From an uncultured Lachnospiraceae bacterium (GTDB lineage Bacteria; Bacillota; Clostridia; Lachnospirales; Lachnospiraceae), in the NCBI GenBank assembly GCA_949878435.1, contig CATLAK010000006.1, positions 62,001-126,000 on the forward strand: DNA of 64,000 nt. The letters run 5' to 3'. The notes beneath the pieces were generated by a model that was given only the letters and a program-made list of their open reading frames with translations, had not been told where the DNA came from and did not search any database. A program made the translations under genes and the position numbers. Position 1 is the stretch's first letter, and each line of letters begins with the position of its first letter. Of the stretch, positions 37,062 through 47,708 are shown in pieces.

Positions 37062-37664
37062 TTACCGATAACTAAGCTTCCTCATCATTTCCAAGTACTG
37101 CACGATTTCCTTGTAATAAATCTCCGGCTGGAAAGATGCGTTCCTGAAATGCTCCGTCATAAGCCCGTCCGCCATATATTCTATCATCTTGGTCAGCTTT
37201 TTTACATCCACATCCTTCTTAAACCTGTCAAGTTCTGCCCGCTCCATGATCTGCGCATATTGCCCGGGAAGCACGCCCCTCTTATCCTCTGTCTCCATCA
37301 GCGCCTCACTCACATCTTCTTCCCTGCTTTTATTAATAAATTGAAGCATGTAAGGATAATTCTTCATGACCTGCAGCTGAGACTGCTTAATCTGCAAAAG
37401 AAGTCCAAAGTAATCCGTTTCTTCCTTCGACACCCCAGTAGAAAGCTCCAGCATAATATATCTGACACTGTAATCATAAATAAACGCATACAACCCCAAC
37501 TTGCTGATAAAATAATGAAACAAAAGCCCCTTGCTGATTCCTGCTTCCTTCACGATATCATCCGTACTTGCATGACCGTACCCGTTCATGGCAAACACCT
37601 TAAGCGCCGCATTGATCATTCTGTCCTGCTTCTCTTTTTTTAAATCAAAAAACTTTTCATTCAT
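37062..37664 (-). CDS. TetR-family transcriptional regulator
   Basis: 200 aa. The N-terminal HTH is at about 15-60 (RMINAALKVFAMNGYGHASTDDIVKEAGISKGLLFHYF). The C-terminal ligand domain has no recognised subfamily. ATG 37664 has GGAG at 8 nt. It diverges from the acidic-protein gene at 37905, and a palindrome lies between them, so it may control either gene or itself. Confidence 0.9.
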   Translation of the reverse strand: MNEKFFDLKKEKQDRMINAALKVFAMNGYGHASTDDIVKEAGISKGLLFHYFISKLGLYAFIYDYSVRYIMLELSTGVSKEETDYFGLLLQIKQSQLQVMKNYPYMLQFINKSREEDVSEALMETEDKRGVLPGQYAQIMERAELDRFKKDVDVKKLTKMIEYMADGLMTEHFRNASFQPEIYYKEIVQYLEMMRKLSYR

Positions 37665-37859
37665 CCAACTATCTCCAAAAAAACTTCCCACACTGCACCA
37701 ATGTTGACCTTATGAGTCGAAATTAAATATACCACATTTTCCCCTCTCCATCAATCGTTTCCATGAAACTTGTACTCTCTTTTTTCCCGCCTACCACATC
37801 TAGTGCCTTTAAAAAATTTATGGATTTTTTATACATATTCTCTTTTCAATTCCACAGAA

Positions 37860-37878
37860 TAGTATTAAGATAATACTA
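37860..37878. promoter_or_regulatory. Candidate operator palindrome
   Basis: TAGTATT (37860-37866), 5 bp, AATACTA (37872-37878): a perfect 7-bp inverted repeat just before the ribosome site of the gene at 37905. The size fits a TetR-type operator; this is inference. Confidence 0.4.
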
Positions 37879-37904
37879 GATGAAAAACCGAAAGGAGCAC
37901 CCTT

Positions 37905-38501
37905 ATGTCCAAAAAATTTGGTAAATTTTTACTTTTCACTACAGTAGCCGGCGCTGCCGCTTACGGGGCATATCATTATTTGCAGACGAAAGACAAAACT
38001 CCTTCCGCCCCAAGTGATGAGGATACGGATGATGATTTTGACGATTTCAGTGAGGATCTTGACGAGGATACAGACACTGAAAAGGAACGTTCCTATGTAT
38101 CCTTACAGCTTGATAAGGCAGAAGCCATTGCTTCTGAAGCTTTCCAAAAGGCAAAGGGCGTGATTGCCGATTCCGTTCAGCAAGTAAAAGATACGGTTAA
38201 ATCCGTTAAAGAAGGCCAAACCGCTTCTGAAAGCAATTTTACCGACTTGACTGCACTGAACAAGGAAAAGAACACTGCGGCAGAATCTACGGATTCCTCC
38301 AGCATTCCCAGCGATGAAGGTTCCCATACGGATAAAGCCGATACGGATAAAACCGATACAGATAAATCTGATACATCTTCTGGCAACGCTGCAGGTGCTG
38401 GTGAAAATACTGGTGAAGTTCCTTCACAGCCCTCTGTCTCCCAGCAAAATGTTTCTCCCGTAAGTGAGACGGTAGAAGAATTTTTTGATGACGATCTTTA
38501 A
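37905..38501 (+). CDS. Acidic low-complexity protein with an N-terminal helix
   Basis: 198 aa. Residues 6-25 form a short hydrophobic helix. An Asp/Glu-rich stretch follows (about 38-60), then an amphipathic helix (about 62-105, KAEAIASEAFQKAKGV, somewhat like YtxH or apolipoprotein-type helices) and a Ser/Thr/Asp-rich tail with repeated TDK units. The end is again acidic (EEFFDDDL). No function recognised. AAAGGAG precedes the ATG. Probably membrane-tethered. Confidence 0.7.
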   Translation: MSKKFGKFLLFTTVAGAAAYGAYHYLQTKDKTPSAPSDEDTDDDFDDFSEDLDEDTDTEKERSYVSLQLDKAEAIASEAFQKAKGVIADSVQQVKDTVKSVKEGQTASESNFTDLTALNKEKNTAAESTDSSSIPSDEGSHTDKADTDKTDTDKSDTSSGNAAGAGENTGEVPSQPSVSQQNVSPVSETVEEFFDDDL

Positions 38502-38517
38502 AAAATTGCATACAGCA

Positions 38518-38558
38518 AAGCCTGGGCTATCCTACAAATAGGTATCCCAGGCTTCTTT
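38518..38558. terminator. Terminator between convergent genes
   Basis: AAGCCTGGG (38518-38526) pairs with CCCAGGCTT (38546-38554) and is followed by CTTTTAAT on the plus strand. The stem overlaps the last codons of the MocR-type gene. Confidence 0.65.
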
Positions 38559-39962
38559 TAATATTGTAATTCCCTTCTTAAGTTCCTGTTCGTCCAGCGC
38601 CCCATACCCCAGCAGCAATGTGCTGGCATAAGCCGTATCCATACTCGCTCCCCCCATACAGGCATCCTGCATTCCATATACCTTTACCCCTGCCTTGGCA
38701 GCCGCCTTTATGAGCGTCTCTTCCGGTATCCGGCTTTTACTTGTAAGCAGGATATGCAAGCCGGCATTCTCCCCCGAGATAAGAAACTCTTTCTCAAACG
38801 GAGAAAGCTGACTTAAAAGAAAATCATGCCTGCCTCTGTAAATCTTCCGCATCTTGTTCAAATATCGTTCAAAATATCCATCTCTGATAAATTCGTTTAA
38901 AATACGCTGATCGATACGCGATACGGTGGACGCATAAAATCCACAATTTTCCCTGTAAACCTTAAGAAGCTTCATAGGAAGCACCATATACCCCACACGG
39001 ATTGCCGGCGCAATGGATTTTGAAAAAGTTCCCATGTAAATAACTCTGCCCAAACGGTCCGATGCCTGCAGAGACGGAATAGGCTTTCCCTTATAGCGGA
39101 ACTCACTGTCATAATCATCTTCAATCAGATAACGGTCCTGTTCTTCCCCCGCCCATTTAAGCAATTCCATCCTTCTTCCAATGGGCATCACCACCCCCGT
39201 GGGATACTGGTGGGAGGGCATCACATATGCAACCCTCGCATTGGTCCTAGAGAGCGCTTCCGCATTCATCCCGCTTCCGTCCATTGGAATCGGTACGATC
39301 TCATAGGCAAAGGATTGAAAAACCCTGTATGCACGTTTATAAGTAGGATTCTCCATGGCAATCGGCACGTGCCTTCCCAAAATCTTTTCCAGCAGCATAA
39401 ACAAATAGTCCGTTCCGGCTCCGATAATAATCTGCTCCGGCTGGCAGTTGACCCCCCTGGACGAGTGGAGGTACCGGCTGATTGTCTTCCGCAGCTCCTG
39501 ATCTCCCCTTGCATCCCCTAAGGCAAACATTTCACTGTTTGCATCCACCAGAATATTTTTGGTAATTTTTTTCCATGTGGCATAGGGAAAGTCCTTAAGG
39601 CTTACCGCATGGGGCGAAAAATCATATTGAACCTCCTCTTCCCGCACCGTCTGTGCGATACGCACAGGCGTCTCCTTCGGTTTCTCCCAATCATCAGAAA
39701 AATGAAACAGCTCCTCCACATGGCTCACAAAATATCCTTTACAGGGTCTTGCCTCCACATACCCCTCTGCTACCAGCTGACCATAGGCAAAATCCACCGT
39801 GCTCCTCGCCACTTGAAGGTACTGTGCCAGCAAACGAGTCGAGGGAAGCTTCTCACCTGCAAGAAGCTTCCCTTTTCTTATCTCATCTCTGATATATTCA
39901 TAAATCTGCTGGTACAGGCATTCCTTCCCTGTATCCGTAAGCTGTATCGTCAGATCGATCAT
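38532..39962 (-). CDS. MocR-type regulator (GntR HTH plus aminotransferase domain)
   Basis: 476 aa. The GntR winged helix is at about 10-75 (EKLPSTRLLAQYLQVARSTVDFAYGQLVAEGYVEARP). A class-I aminotransferase-like domain follows, with the PLP Lys in GTFSKSIAPAIRVGYM near residue 312 and IEDDYDSEFRY before it. MocR members bind PLP to sense vitamin B6, GABA or amino acids (PdxR, GabR). No pdx or gab genes are near, so its target is unknown. It starts 2 nt after the DUF2225 gene. Confidence 0.9.
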   Translation of the reverse strand: MIDLTIQLTDTGKECLYQQIYEYIRDEIRKGKLLAGEKLPSTRLLAQYLQVARSTVDFAYGQLVAEGYVEARPCKGYFVSHVEELFHFSDDWEKPKETPVRIAQTVREEEVQYDFSPHAVSLKDFPYATWKKITKNILVDANSEMFALGDARGDQELRKTISRYLHSSRGVNCQPEQIIIGAGTDYLFMLLEKILGRHVPIAMENPTYKRAYRVFQSFAYEIVPIPMDGSGMNAEALSRTNARVAYVMPSHQYPTGVVMPIGRRMELLKWAGEEQDRYLIEDDYDSEFRYKGKPIPSLQASDRLGRVIYMGTFSKSIAPAIRVGYMVLPMKLLKVYRENCGFYASTVSRIDQRILNEFIRDGYFERYLNKMRKIYRGRHDFLLSQLSPFEKEFLISGENAGLHILLTSKSRIPEETLIKAAAKAGVKVYGMQDACMGGASMDTAYASTLLLGYGALDEQELKKGITILKEAWDTYL

Positions 39963-39964
39963 AA

Positions 39965-40816
39965 CTAGTTGCTTTTCTCTTTCATCTTTGCCATAAGGGT
40001 CTCTTTCAAATCTCTCGCCTTGTCTTTCATTCTGCTAGGAGCAGAAGGAGAAACCAGAATATTTGAAATAATACGGGAAGCAACATCAAACTGCTCGCTT
40101 TCCAGCGCAAGTGCTGCAATGAGATATTCCATGGTAATCTCATCCATACCGCACATAGGATAGCTTTCTGACTGTCTTGCCGCCAGGAATCCCTCCAGCG
40201 CATTTTTGATAAATTCGTCTTCCTGTTCTTTGAGTTCTGCCGACTTCTTGTTAAAGTCCTCCGCTTCCTTGTCAAGATTTTCTCTCATGCTGCGCAGCAG
40301 CCATCCCGTCTTTAGGCAGATGTATGCCTTTTCGCTCGCCTTTGCATGCTTCACGATGGCATTTGCAAGACACAGCTTATAACGGTCCACAGCCTCCTCA
40401 TAGGTGTATGTATCCTTCTCTTCTTTGATGGGCTGGAAGGAAGCTGAAATCGTCTCTTTGATTGCCTTCATCTGTGATGCGGTGAGCCCCTTGAAATAAC
40501 GGGTGAGCGCCGCATAACCGCAATGCGGGCAGGTGATGACATCATATTTAATCGGCTCGATATTCTCATATACCGGACGCAAATCCATGTCTGCACGCAA
40601 AAGCTTAGCCTTCCCTGATTTCATTGTCCTTGCCTTGATCTTGCCGTCGCATATCGTACATTCATAACTTTTGTCAAAAAGAAAATCTGTTTCCTGCACC
40701 ACAGGCGCCGCCGGCTTGGCAGCCGCCTCCTCCGGTTTCTTTTCTGCCTCGTACAAATCCATGTCTTCCAGATTTTTAAGTCCAAGCTTCCCTAATCCAG
40801 ATAATAACCCAGCCAT
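39965..40816 (-). CDS. DUF2225 family protein
   Basis: 283 aa, cytoplasmic. Two zinc-ribbon-type pairs, CTIC near residue 56 and CPHCGYAAL near 95, followed by an all-helical TPR-like part (about 110-270). This is the DUF2225 layout common in Firmicutes; the function is not known. It lies directly upstream of the MocR-type gene and 56 nt after glnS. Confidence 0.85.
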   Translation of the reverse strand: MAGLLSGLGKLGLKNLEDMDLYEAEKKPEEAAAKPAAPVVQETDFLFDKSYECTICDGKIKARTMKSGKAKLLRADMDLRPVYENIEPIKYDVITCPHCGYAALTRYFKGLTASQMKAIKETISASFQPIKEEKDTYTYEEAVDRYKLCLANAIVKHAKASEKAYICLKTGWLLRSMRENLDKEAEDFNKKSAELKEQEDEFIKNALEGFLAARQSESYPMCGMDEITMEYLIAALALESEQFDVASRIISNILVSPSAPSRMKDKARDLKETLMAKMKEKSN

Positions 40817-40872
40817 TTTAAATACCTATCCCTTTCTTCTTTCTTCTTCAATAAATGTGATAAACTGTTTTT

Positions 40873-42579
40873 TTATGCCTTAGGCAGCACATAAGAACTC
40901 TTTAATGACACAATTCTGTTGAACACAGGCGCATCTTCCTTTGAGTCCTTTGCATCCACACAAAAATATCCCTGGCGGACAAACTGGAAACTGTCGTAAG
41001 GCTTCGCATCTTTTAATGCCGGCTCAAGGCAGCATTCCCTTAAAACGGTGAGTGAATTGGGATTTAAATTAAGGCTTCCATCCTCGTTATAAACGCCCTT
41101 TTCCTCATCAATAATATTCTCATACAACCTTACCTGTGCCTTGACCGCCTCTTTTGCAGGCACCCAGTGAATCGTTCCCTTCACCTTGCGTCCGGTAAAT
41201 CCAGTGCCGCATTTTGTCTCCGGATCGTAAGTGCAGTGCACTTCGATTACCTTACCGCTTTCGTCCTTTACACAACCCGTACAGGTTACAAAATAGGCGT
41301 TCATGAGACGTACTTCATTTCCCGGAAACAAACGGAAATACTTTTTAGGCGGTTCCTCCATAAAGTCCTCACGGTCAATATAGAGTTCTCTGCCAAAGGG
41401 AACCTGACGGGTCCCCATCTCTTCATTTTCAAGATTATTGGCAACCTCTAAAAGTTCTGTTTTCCCTTCCGGGTAATTGTCAATAATCAATTTGACCGGA
41501 TCAAGGGCTGCCATCATGCGGGGACGCTTCAGCTTTAAGTCTTCCCTGATACAGTACTCCAGCATCGCGTAATCTGCAGAGGAATTGCTCTTTGACACAC
41601 CGCACAGTTCTACGAACATTTTAATTGACTCCGGTGTAAATCCTCTCCTTCTAAGCGCTGCAATGGAAACCAGCCTAGGATCATCCCAGCCGTCCACGAT
41701 TCCCTCTTCCACCAGCTTTTTGATATATCTTTTTCCTGTCACCACATTGGTCAGATACATTTTGGCAAATTCAATCTGCCTCGGGGGATGGGGGTACTCC
41801 AGTTCTCTCACCACCCAGTCATATAAGGGTCTGTGGTCCTCAAATTCCAGTGTACAGATAGAATGTGTGATTCCTTCAATAGCGTCCTCAATGGGATGTG
41901 CAAAATCGTACATCGGATAGATGCACCACTGATCGCCCGTATTGTGATGACTCATATGCGCAACACGGTAGAGAATCGGGTCACGCATATTAATATTAGG
42001 AGACGCCATATCAATCTTAGCCCGAAGTGTCTTCTCTCCGTCTGCAAATTCACCGTTTTTCATCTTTTCAAAAAGCATGAGATTTTCTTCTACGCTTCTG
42101 TCTCTATTGGGATCATCTTTGCCCGGCTGTGTAAGGGTTCCACGGTATTCTCTGATTTCATCTGCAGTAAGCTCCGATACATAAGCCTTGCCTTTTTTAA
42201 TCAGCTTCACTGCCCCTTCATACATCTGTTCAAAATAATTGGAAGCAAAGAAAAGCCGGTCCTCCCAATCTGCTCCCAGCCACTTGATATCTGCCATAAT
42301 GGACTCTACAAATTCTGTTTTTTCCTTGGTAGGATTGGTATCGTCGAACCGCATATTGAATTTGCCGCCGTATTTCTGCGCAAGCCCATAATTTAAAAGA
42401 ATGCTCTTGGCATGTCCGATATGCAGATATCCGTTAGGTTCAGGCGGAAATCTTGTGTGCACGGTATCATACACGCCTTCTGCCAAGTCCTTATCGATCA
42501 TCTGTTCAATAAAATTCCTGGAAACAGTTTCCTTCTCTTTCTCAGAAGAAGGGGTTACGTTTACTTCATTTTCACTCAT
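40873..42579 (-). CDS. glnS: Glutaminyl-tRNA synthetase
   Basis: 568 aa, class Ib synthetase that charges tRNA(Gln). The HIGH motif is present as [10 protein letters not shown] near residue 52; FDDTNP and the Gln pocket follow. The KMSKS-equivalent loop reads [11 protein letters not shown], which departs from the usual MSKRK. The C-terminal anticodon beta-barrels are complete. Ribosome site AGGAAAG. Firmicutes usually lack GlnRS, so this gene probably came by ancient transfer; gatCAB is also present 13 kb away. Confidence 0.95.
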   Translation of the reverse strand: MSENEVNVTPSSEKEKETVSRNFIEQMIDKDLAEGVYDTVHTRFPPEPNGYLHIGHAKSILLNYGLAQKYGGKFNMRFDDTNPTKEKTEFVESIMADIKWLGADWEDRLFFASNYFEQMYEGAVKLIKKGKAYVSELTADEIREYRGTLTQPGKDDPNRDRSVEENLMLFEKMKNGEFADGEKTLRAKIDMASPNINMRDPILYRVAHMSHHNTGDQWCIYPMYDFAHPIEDAIEGITHSICTLEFEDHRPLYDWVVRELEYPHPPRQIEFAKMYLTNVVTGKRYIKKLVEEGIVDGWDDPRLVSIAALRRRGFTPESIKMFVELCGVSKSNSSADYAMLEYCIREDLKLKRPRMMAALDPVKLIIDNYPEGKTELLEVANNLENEEMGTRQVPFGRELYIDREDFMEEPPKKYFRLFPGNEVRLMNAYFVTCTGCVKDESGKVIEVHCTYDPETKCGTGFTGRKVKGTIHWVPAKEAVKAQVRLYENIIDEEKGVYNEDGSLNLNPNSLTVLRECCLEPALKDAKPYDSFQFVRQGYFCVDAKDSKEDAPVFNRIVSLKSSYVLPKA

Positions 42580-42638
42580 ACTTTCCTGCGGCTCAGCCTG
42601 TTATCTGACGGTGAGCCTTACCTCCTACAGTATGTTCC

Positions 42639-42724
42639 TAACAAACGCTGCCGCGCTCTGCGAGACAGCTTATTGTAACAAACGCTGCCGCGCTTCGCGG
42701 TCAACTTATTGTAACAACGCGCTA
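42639..42724. repeat. 37-bp tandem repeat with hairpins in the glnS leader
   Basis: TAACAAACGCTGCCGCGCT occurs at 42639 and 42676 (period 37), and a partial third copy TAACAACGCGCTA starts at 42712. One unit contains CCGCG-CTT-CGCGG (42688-42700). On the minus strand these form consecutive stems in the glnS 5' region. A GGAGGT-like site at about 42622-42628 is followed by GGCTCA/TGAGCC pairing just before the true glnS ribosome site. Confidence 0.6.
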
Positions 42725-42766
42725 CTTGTTATGATATCACACAAAAAGCAATTTTTAAAGCAGAAT

Positions 42767-45499
42767 TTAATCACTTGTTTTACGGGTTCTGCGCTTAAGC
42801 TTGGGTACGTACTTCTTTTCAAATGCCTGCCGCTCCATAGGACGGTCGAAATAATATCCTTGCGCCAGGAGCACACACATTTCTGATAAAATCTCATACT
42901 GCCTTTTAGTCTCCACACCTTCGATACAGACGTTTACGCCGATTGCTTCTGCTAGTTCTCCTACCATTCTGATAAATGATTTGGCATACTCATCCCGCTC
43001 TAAATCCCTGATAAAACTTTGATCTACCTTGATCACATCAAATGGAATCTCCCTTATGTGGTTTAATGACGAATAGCCCGTTCCAAAATCATCCAGTGCA
43101 ATTCTGACGCCCAGTTTCTTGATCCTGTCCAGGATTTCCTGCATGCGCTCCATATCATTGATTGCCAGGCTTTCTGTGACCTCCAGCGTCAGATTTTTGG
43201 GCTTAATGCCGGTCTCCTTCATGACGCTTTCTATACTTTCCACAATATCCGGCTGTAAGAGCTGAACTACCGATAGATTTACATTTACCTTATAATCAGG
43301 ATAGCCGTGATCGTTCCAGTTCTTACAGCAGCTGCATGCCTCTTTCAGCACAAAATTTCCAATGGGATTGATCAATCCCAGATACTCTGCCAACGGAATG
43401 AACTCTGACGGCGGTATAAAACCTAAATCCGCATTGTTCCATCTGATCAGCGCCTCCGCCCCTGTACAGGGCAGTTCTTCTTTACTGATATCGATAATGG
43501 GCTGATAATACACCTCAAACTCCTGATAGCCTCTTGCCGTGGCATCACGCATACTCTTTTCCATGTCCAGGCGCTTACCCGACTTAGACTCTATCTGATC
43601 GGAATAATAGGCGATCCTGTTCTTGCCCTCTTTCTTAGCCTCGTACATGGCAATATCCGCTTTTTTGATCAAATCATTCACGGCATCATCCTTATCCGGA
43701 AACTCTACGATTCCCATACTCATCGTACAATAATAGTCCGAATCCTTGAGAAACCATGGACGCATAAAGATTTCTCTTATAGATGCGATGATCTTTTCTC
43801 GGTTTTCATATTCCCTTGGCGGTATAATAATGACAAACTCATCGCCGCCCATTCTATAACATGTGTTTTTAATCCCTTCGATCCGCTGAAAGCTGTGGGA
43901 AATCGACTTTAAAAGCACATCTCCATATTTATGCCCCAATCCATCATTGATATGCTTGAAGTCATCCAAATCGAGATAAAGCAGAGCACCCTTCCCCTGG
44001 TTGTTCTTTGCTTCATCCATATACTTACCTAAATCTCTCTCGCAGCACATGCGGTTATAGATTCCTGTAAGGAAATCCGTATATGCCTGCTGCTCCGTTT
44101 TCTTCTGGAATACCTTTTTATCTGTAATATCATATAGTGCACACAAAAGAGCCAATCTTCCGTCTATCCACTTCATTCTTATGTAGTATAGATCATACCA
44201 GCAATCTTTTTTCTCAAAATAAAACTCCCGGCTTCCGCTTTCACGTTGTACCTGTTCGTCCAACACTCCGTTCATGCTTCCATCCTCTAGTTCCCGCCCA
44301 AAGACTGCCCGCATGCTTTTGTTGGTAAACAAGACCTCTCCTGTCGTCAAATCCCGCACATACACGCTGCTTCCCACATTGTCCAGTATCGTCTCTAAGG
44401 CAGCATTGGATGTAAGAAGCAGCTCCCTTTGCATACCCTTTGTCATAATGCTGTGCAAAACCTTGGCACAGTCATTCAAGAACCGAATTTCCTCCAGCTT
44501 CCAGCTCCGCTCCTTTTCCATCTCCCCAAAACAGGCAAAGCTGGAACTATTTTCGCTTATTTCGACCGGGATAACAATCGCTGCCTTGAAGCCAAGCAGC
44601 TGCATCTGTTCCCTTTCAGATGCGTTCAGCATGGAATTTTGTGAAATGACGAGCGTCTTCTTTTCGGTAAGGAGCGCAGGGATGCTCTTCTGCATCTCCT
44701 TCTCAAACTCCCACACCACATTCTTTTTGCACCATCCGGATAAAAGTTCTGCCTGACCGCCGTCCTTTTGGACGCTATAAAGAACGGCAATACTCAAATT
44801 CAAAAGTTCTCCGACTTTTTTTAACAGTTTATGCACCACATTTTCCGCAGATTCGTCAGCTTCCAAAAACTGTACGACCTCGGCAAGCGCCTCGCTCCTT
44901 CGCAGATTTTCGTTCATTTCCTTCTCGGAATACTGAATCCGCCTGCTCTGTGCCTGGGCATTGATAGCAGAAAGCTTATAAGAAAGCATGGTCTTAGTCA
45001 CATCTCGCAAAATATCTATTACCTTGGCAAACTGTTTCCCAGAAATCGTATTTACGACTCCCTCAAGCGGCGGGTTATCATAATCTTCCAGATCATCAAC
45101 ATCAGAAAGCACACCGCAGACCAGCCAATTTAAAAACGGTTCCCCTTCGATTCTGACAGATATCACTGCAAGCCGCACGTTGGGGTATGCAGTGGTCTCT
45201 ATTGCCTGATCTTCCAGCGTACTTTCAGATACTCTGGACAGCATCTCAATAACCTGCTCTCCGTCAATGATCCGTTTGACCTTGTCCGCCTCTTCCTCTT
45301 TACCGCCAAACACAGTAAGCGGAAGTCCGTTGCTGTCCACACAACACAAAAATACGTTTGTAACGTCACAAAAATACTGCTGCCACTTTTCCAGCACCTT
45401 TTCTTCTATAAGGCTTTTCAACAGCAGCGCTGCATCCTGCCTGCTGCCGGAGCTTCCCAGATTGCCCACGTCAACAATACTCCCTTCCACTTCCTGCAC
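42767..45499 (-). CDS. Cyclic-di-GMP signalling protein: PocR-like, GAF, PAS, GGDEF, EAL
   Basis: 910 aa, no membrane segment. N-terminal PocR-like sensor (about 25-170), coiled linker, GAF-like domain (about 215-365), PAS-like domain (about 365-465), GGDEF (about 475-635, active-site RMGGDEF) and EAL (about 655-895, GAEALIRW, LEVTESLA, LDDFGTGYSS, KVDQSFI). Both catalytic motifs look intact, so it could make and break c-di-GMP. The start is uncertain: GTG 45499 follows AGGAAAC; another in-frame GTG lies at residue 11. It begins 12 nt after guaB. Confidence 0.9.
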   Translation of the reverse strand: MQEVEGSIVDVGNLGSSGSRQDAALLLKSLIEEKVLEKWQQYFCDVTNVFLCCVDSNGLPLTVFGGKEEEADKVKRIIDGEQVIEMLSRVSESTLEDQAIETTAYPNVRLAVISVRIEGEPFLNWLVCGVLSDVDDLEDYDNPPLEGVVNTISGKQFAKVIDILRDVTKTMLSYKLSAINAQAQSRRIQYSEKEMNENLRRSEALAEVVQFLEADESAENVVHKLLKKVGELLNLSIAVLYSVQKDGGQAELLSGWCKKNVVWEFEKEMQKSIPALLTEKKTLVISQNSMLNASEREQMQLLGFKAAIVIPVEISENSSSFACFGEMEKERSWKLEEIRFLNDCAKVLHSIMTKGMQRELLLTSNAALETILDNVGSSVYVRDLTTGEVLFTNKSMRAVFGRELEDGSMNGVLDEQVQRESGSREFYFEKKDCWYDLYYIRMKWIDGRLALLCALYDITDKKVFQKKTEQQAYTDFLTGIYNRMCCERDLGKYMDEAKNNQGKGALLYLDLDDFKHINDGLGHKYGDVLLKSISHSFQRIEGIKNTCYRMGGDEFVIIIPPREYENREKIIASIREIFMRPWFLKDSDYYCTMSMGIVEFPDKDDAVNDLIKKADIAMYEAKKEGKNRIAYYSDQIESKSGKRLDMEKSMRDATARGYQEFEVYYQPIIDISKEELPCTGAEALIRWNNADLGFIPPSEFIPLAEYLGLINPIGNFVLKEACSCCKNWNDHGYPDYKVNVNLSVVQLLQPDIVESIESVMKETGIKPKNLTLEVTESLAINDMERMQEILDRIKKLGVRIALDDFGTGYSSLNHIREIPFDVIKVDQSFIRDLERDEYAKSFIRMVGELAEAIGVNVCIEGVETKRQYEILSEMCVLLAQGYYFDRPMERQAFEKKYVPKLKRRTRKTSD

Positions 45500-45511
45500 G
45501 TTTCCTGTTTC

Positions 45512-46990
<1,479 letters not shown>

Positions 46991-47018
46991 CTATGTTTGT
47001 TTGTTACATTACTGCCGC

Positions 47019-47513
47019 TTAATCTTTAAATACCTTTCTGGGCGCTGCAAACTGCATCGCCTTAACGAGGTCCTCATTAGGCTCAAAAATGACCTTCTGT
47101 CTGCCTTCATAGTAAAATACATATCTGGTATCAGGCTGTTTTACTTCTCTGGAGCTATAATCAACCTCCTTGTCATTTCGGTTCTTATAATTGTCAAGGT
47201 GCCATGACTTAACGGGCGCCACGATTTCCATCTTTTCTACCGTATAAACTGCCACCCTTTTGCGCTTAGTCTTTGCCATGACCTTGTCCACGGTAAGTTC
47301 CTTATCCACATAAAGATATTCATACTCTAACTCTGTATTCAAATGCATGAAATAAGCCGCCACTCCAAAGGCAATACCGAAAAGCAGCGCCGGAATCAAA
47401 ATAAATCCCACCAGCACAAACGCAACAGTAAGCGTGACCAATAGGATTTTAAGCATCTTAAGATGAGTCGGAGTCTTTCTTTTTACCAGGCATTCTACAT
47501 ATGTTTCATTCAT
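47019..47513 (-). CDS. DUF6106 family membrane protein
   Basis: 164 aa with two helices (about 28-45 and 47-60), then a cytoplasmic PH-like beta domain (YEYLYVDKELTVDKVM, YVFYYEGRQKVIFEPNEDL). DUF6106 proteins of this form are common in Lachnospiraceae; the function is unknown. AGGAGG stands about 10 nt before ATG 47513. It lies 52 nt upstream of guaB. Confidence 0.75.
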   Translation of the reverse strand: MNETYVECLVKRKTPTHLKMLKILLVTLTVAFVLVGFILIPALLFGIAFGVAAYFMHLNTELEYEYLYVDKELTVDKVMAKTKRKRVAVYTVEKMEIVAPVKSWHLDNYKNRNDKEVDYSSREVKQPDTRYVFYYEGRQKVIFEPNEDLVKAMQFAAPRKVFKD

Positions 47514-47642
47514 ATTCTCATTTCCTCCTGTGCTTTCACACAATCCCCGTCTGGGAAATGTATGTTATATTATCATAGTATATTTTATGGAAACTTTCAA
47601 GTAATAAAAGCCTAACAGTTTGGTCTTATGACCCTGCTGTCA

Positions 47643-47688
47643 TAAAAATCCGCCCTATTCGACGTTTATCGCATCAAATAGGACGGAT
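47643..47688 (-). terminator. Rho-independent terminator of the threonine-branch operon
   Basis: On the minus strand ATCCGTCCTATT (from 47688) pairs with AATAGGGCGGAT (to 47648) in 12 pairs including one G-U, followed by TTTTTA. It lies 20 nt after the aspartokinase stop. Confidence 0.85.
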
Positions 47689-47708
47689 TCCTAAGCGTTA
47701 TCATATTT

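Noticed and set aside
42639..42724. CRISPR or T-box at the glnS leader
   Set aside because: No spacer pattern; no T-box core sequence or terminator/antiterminator pair with a T-run was found.
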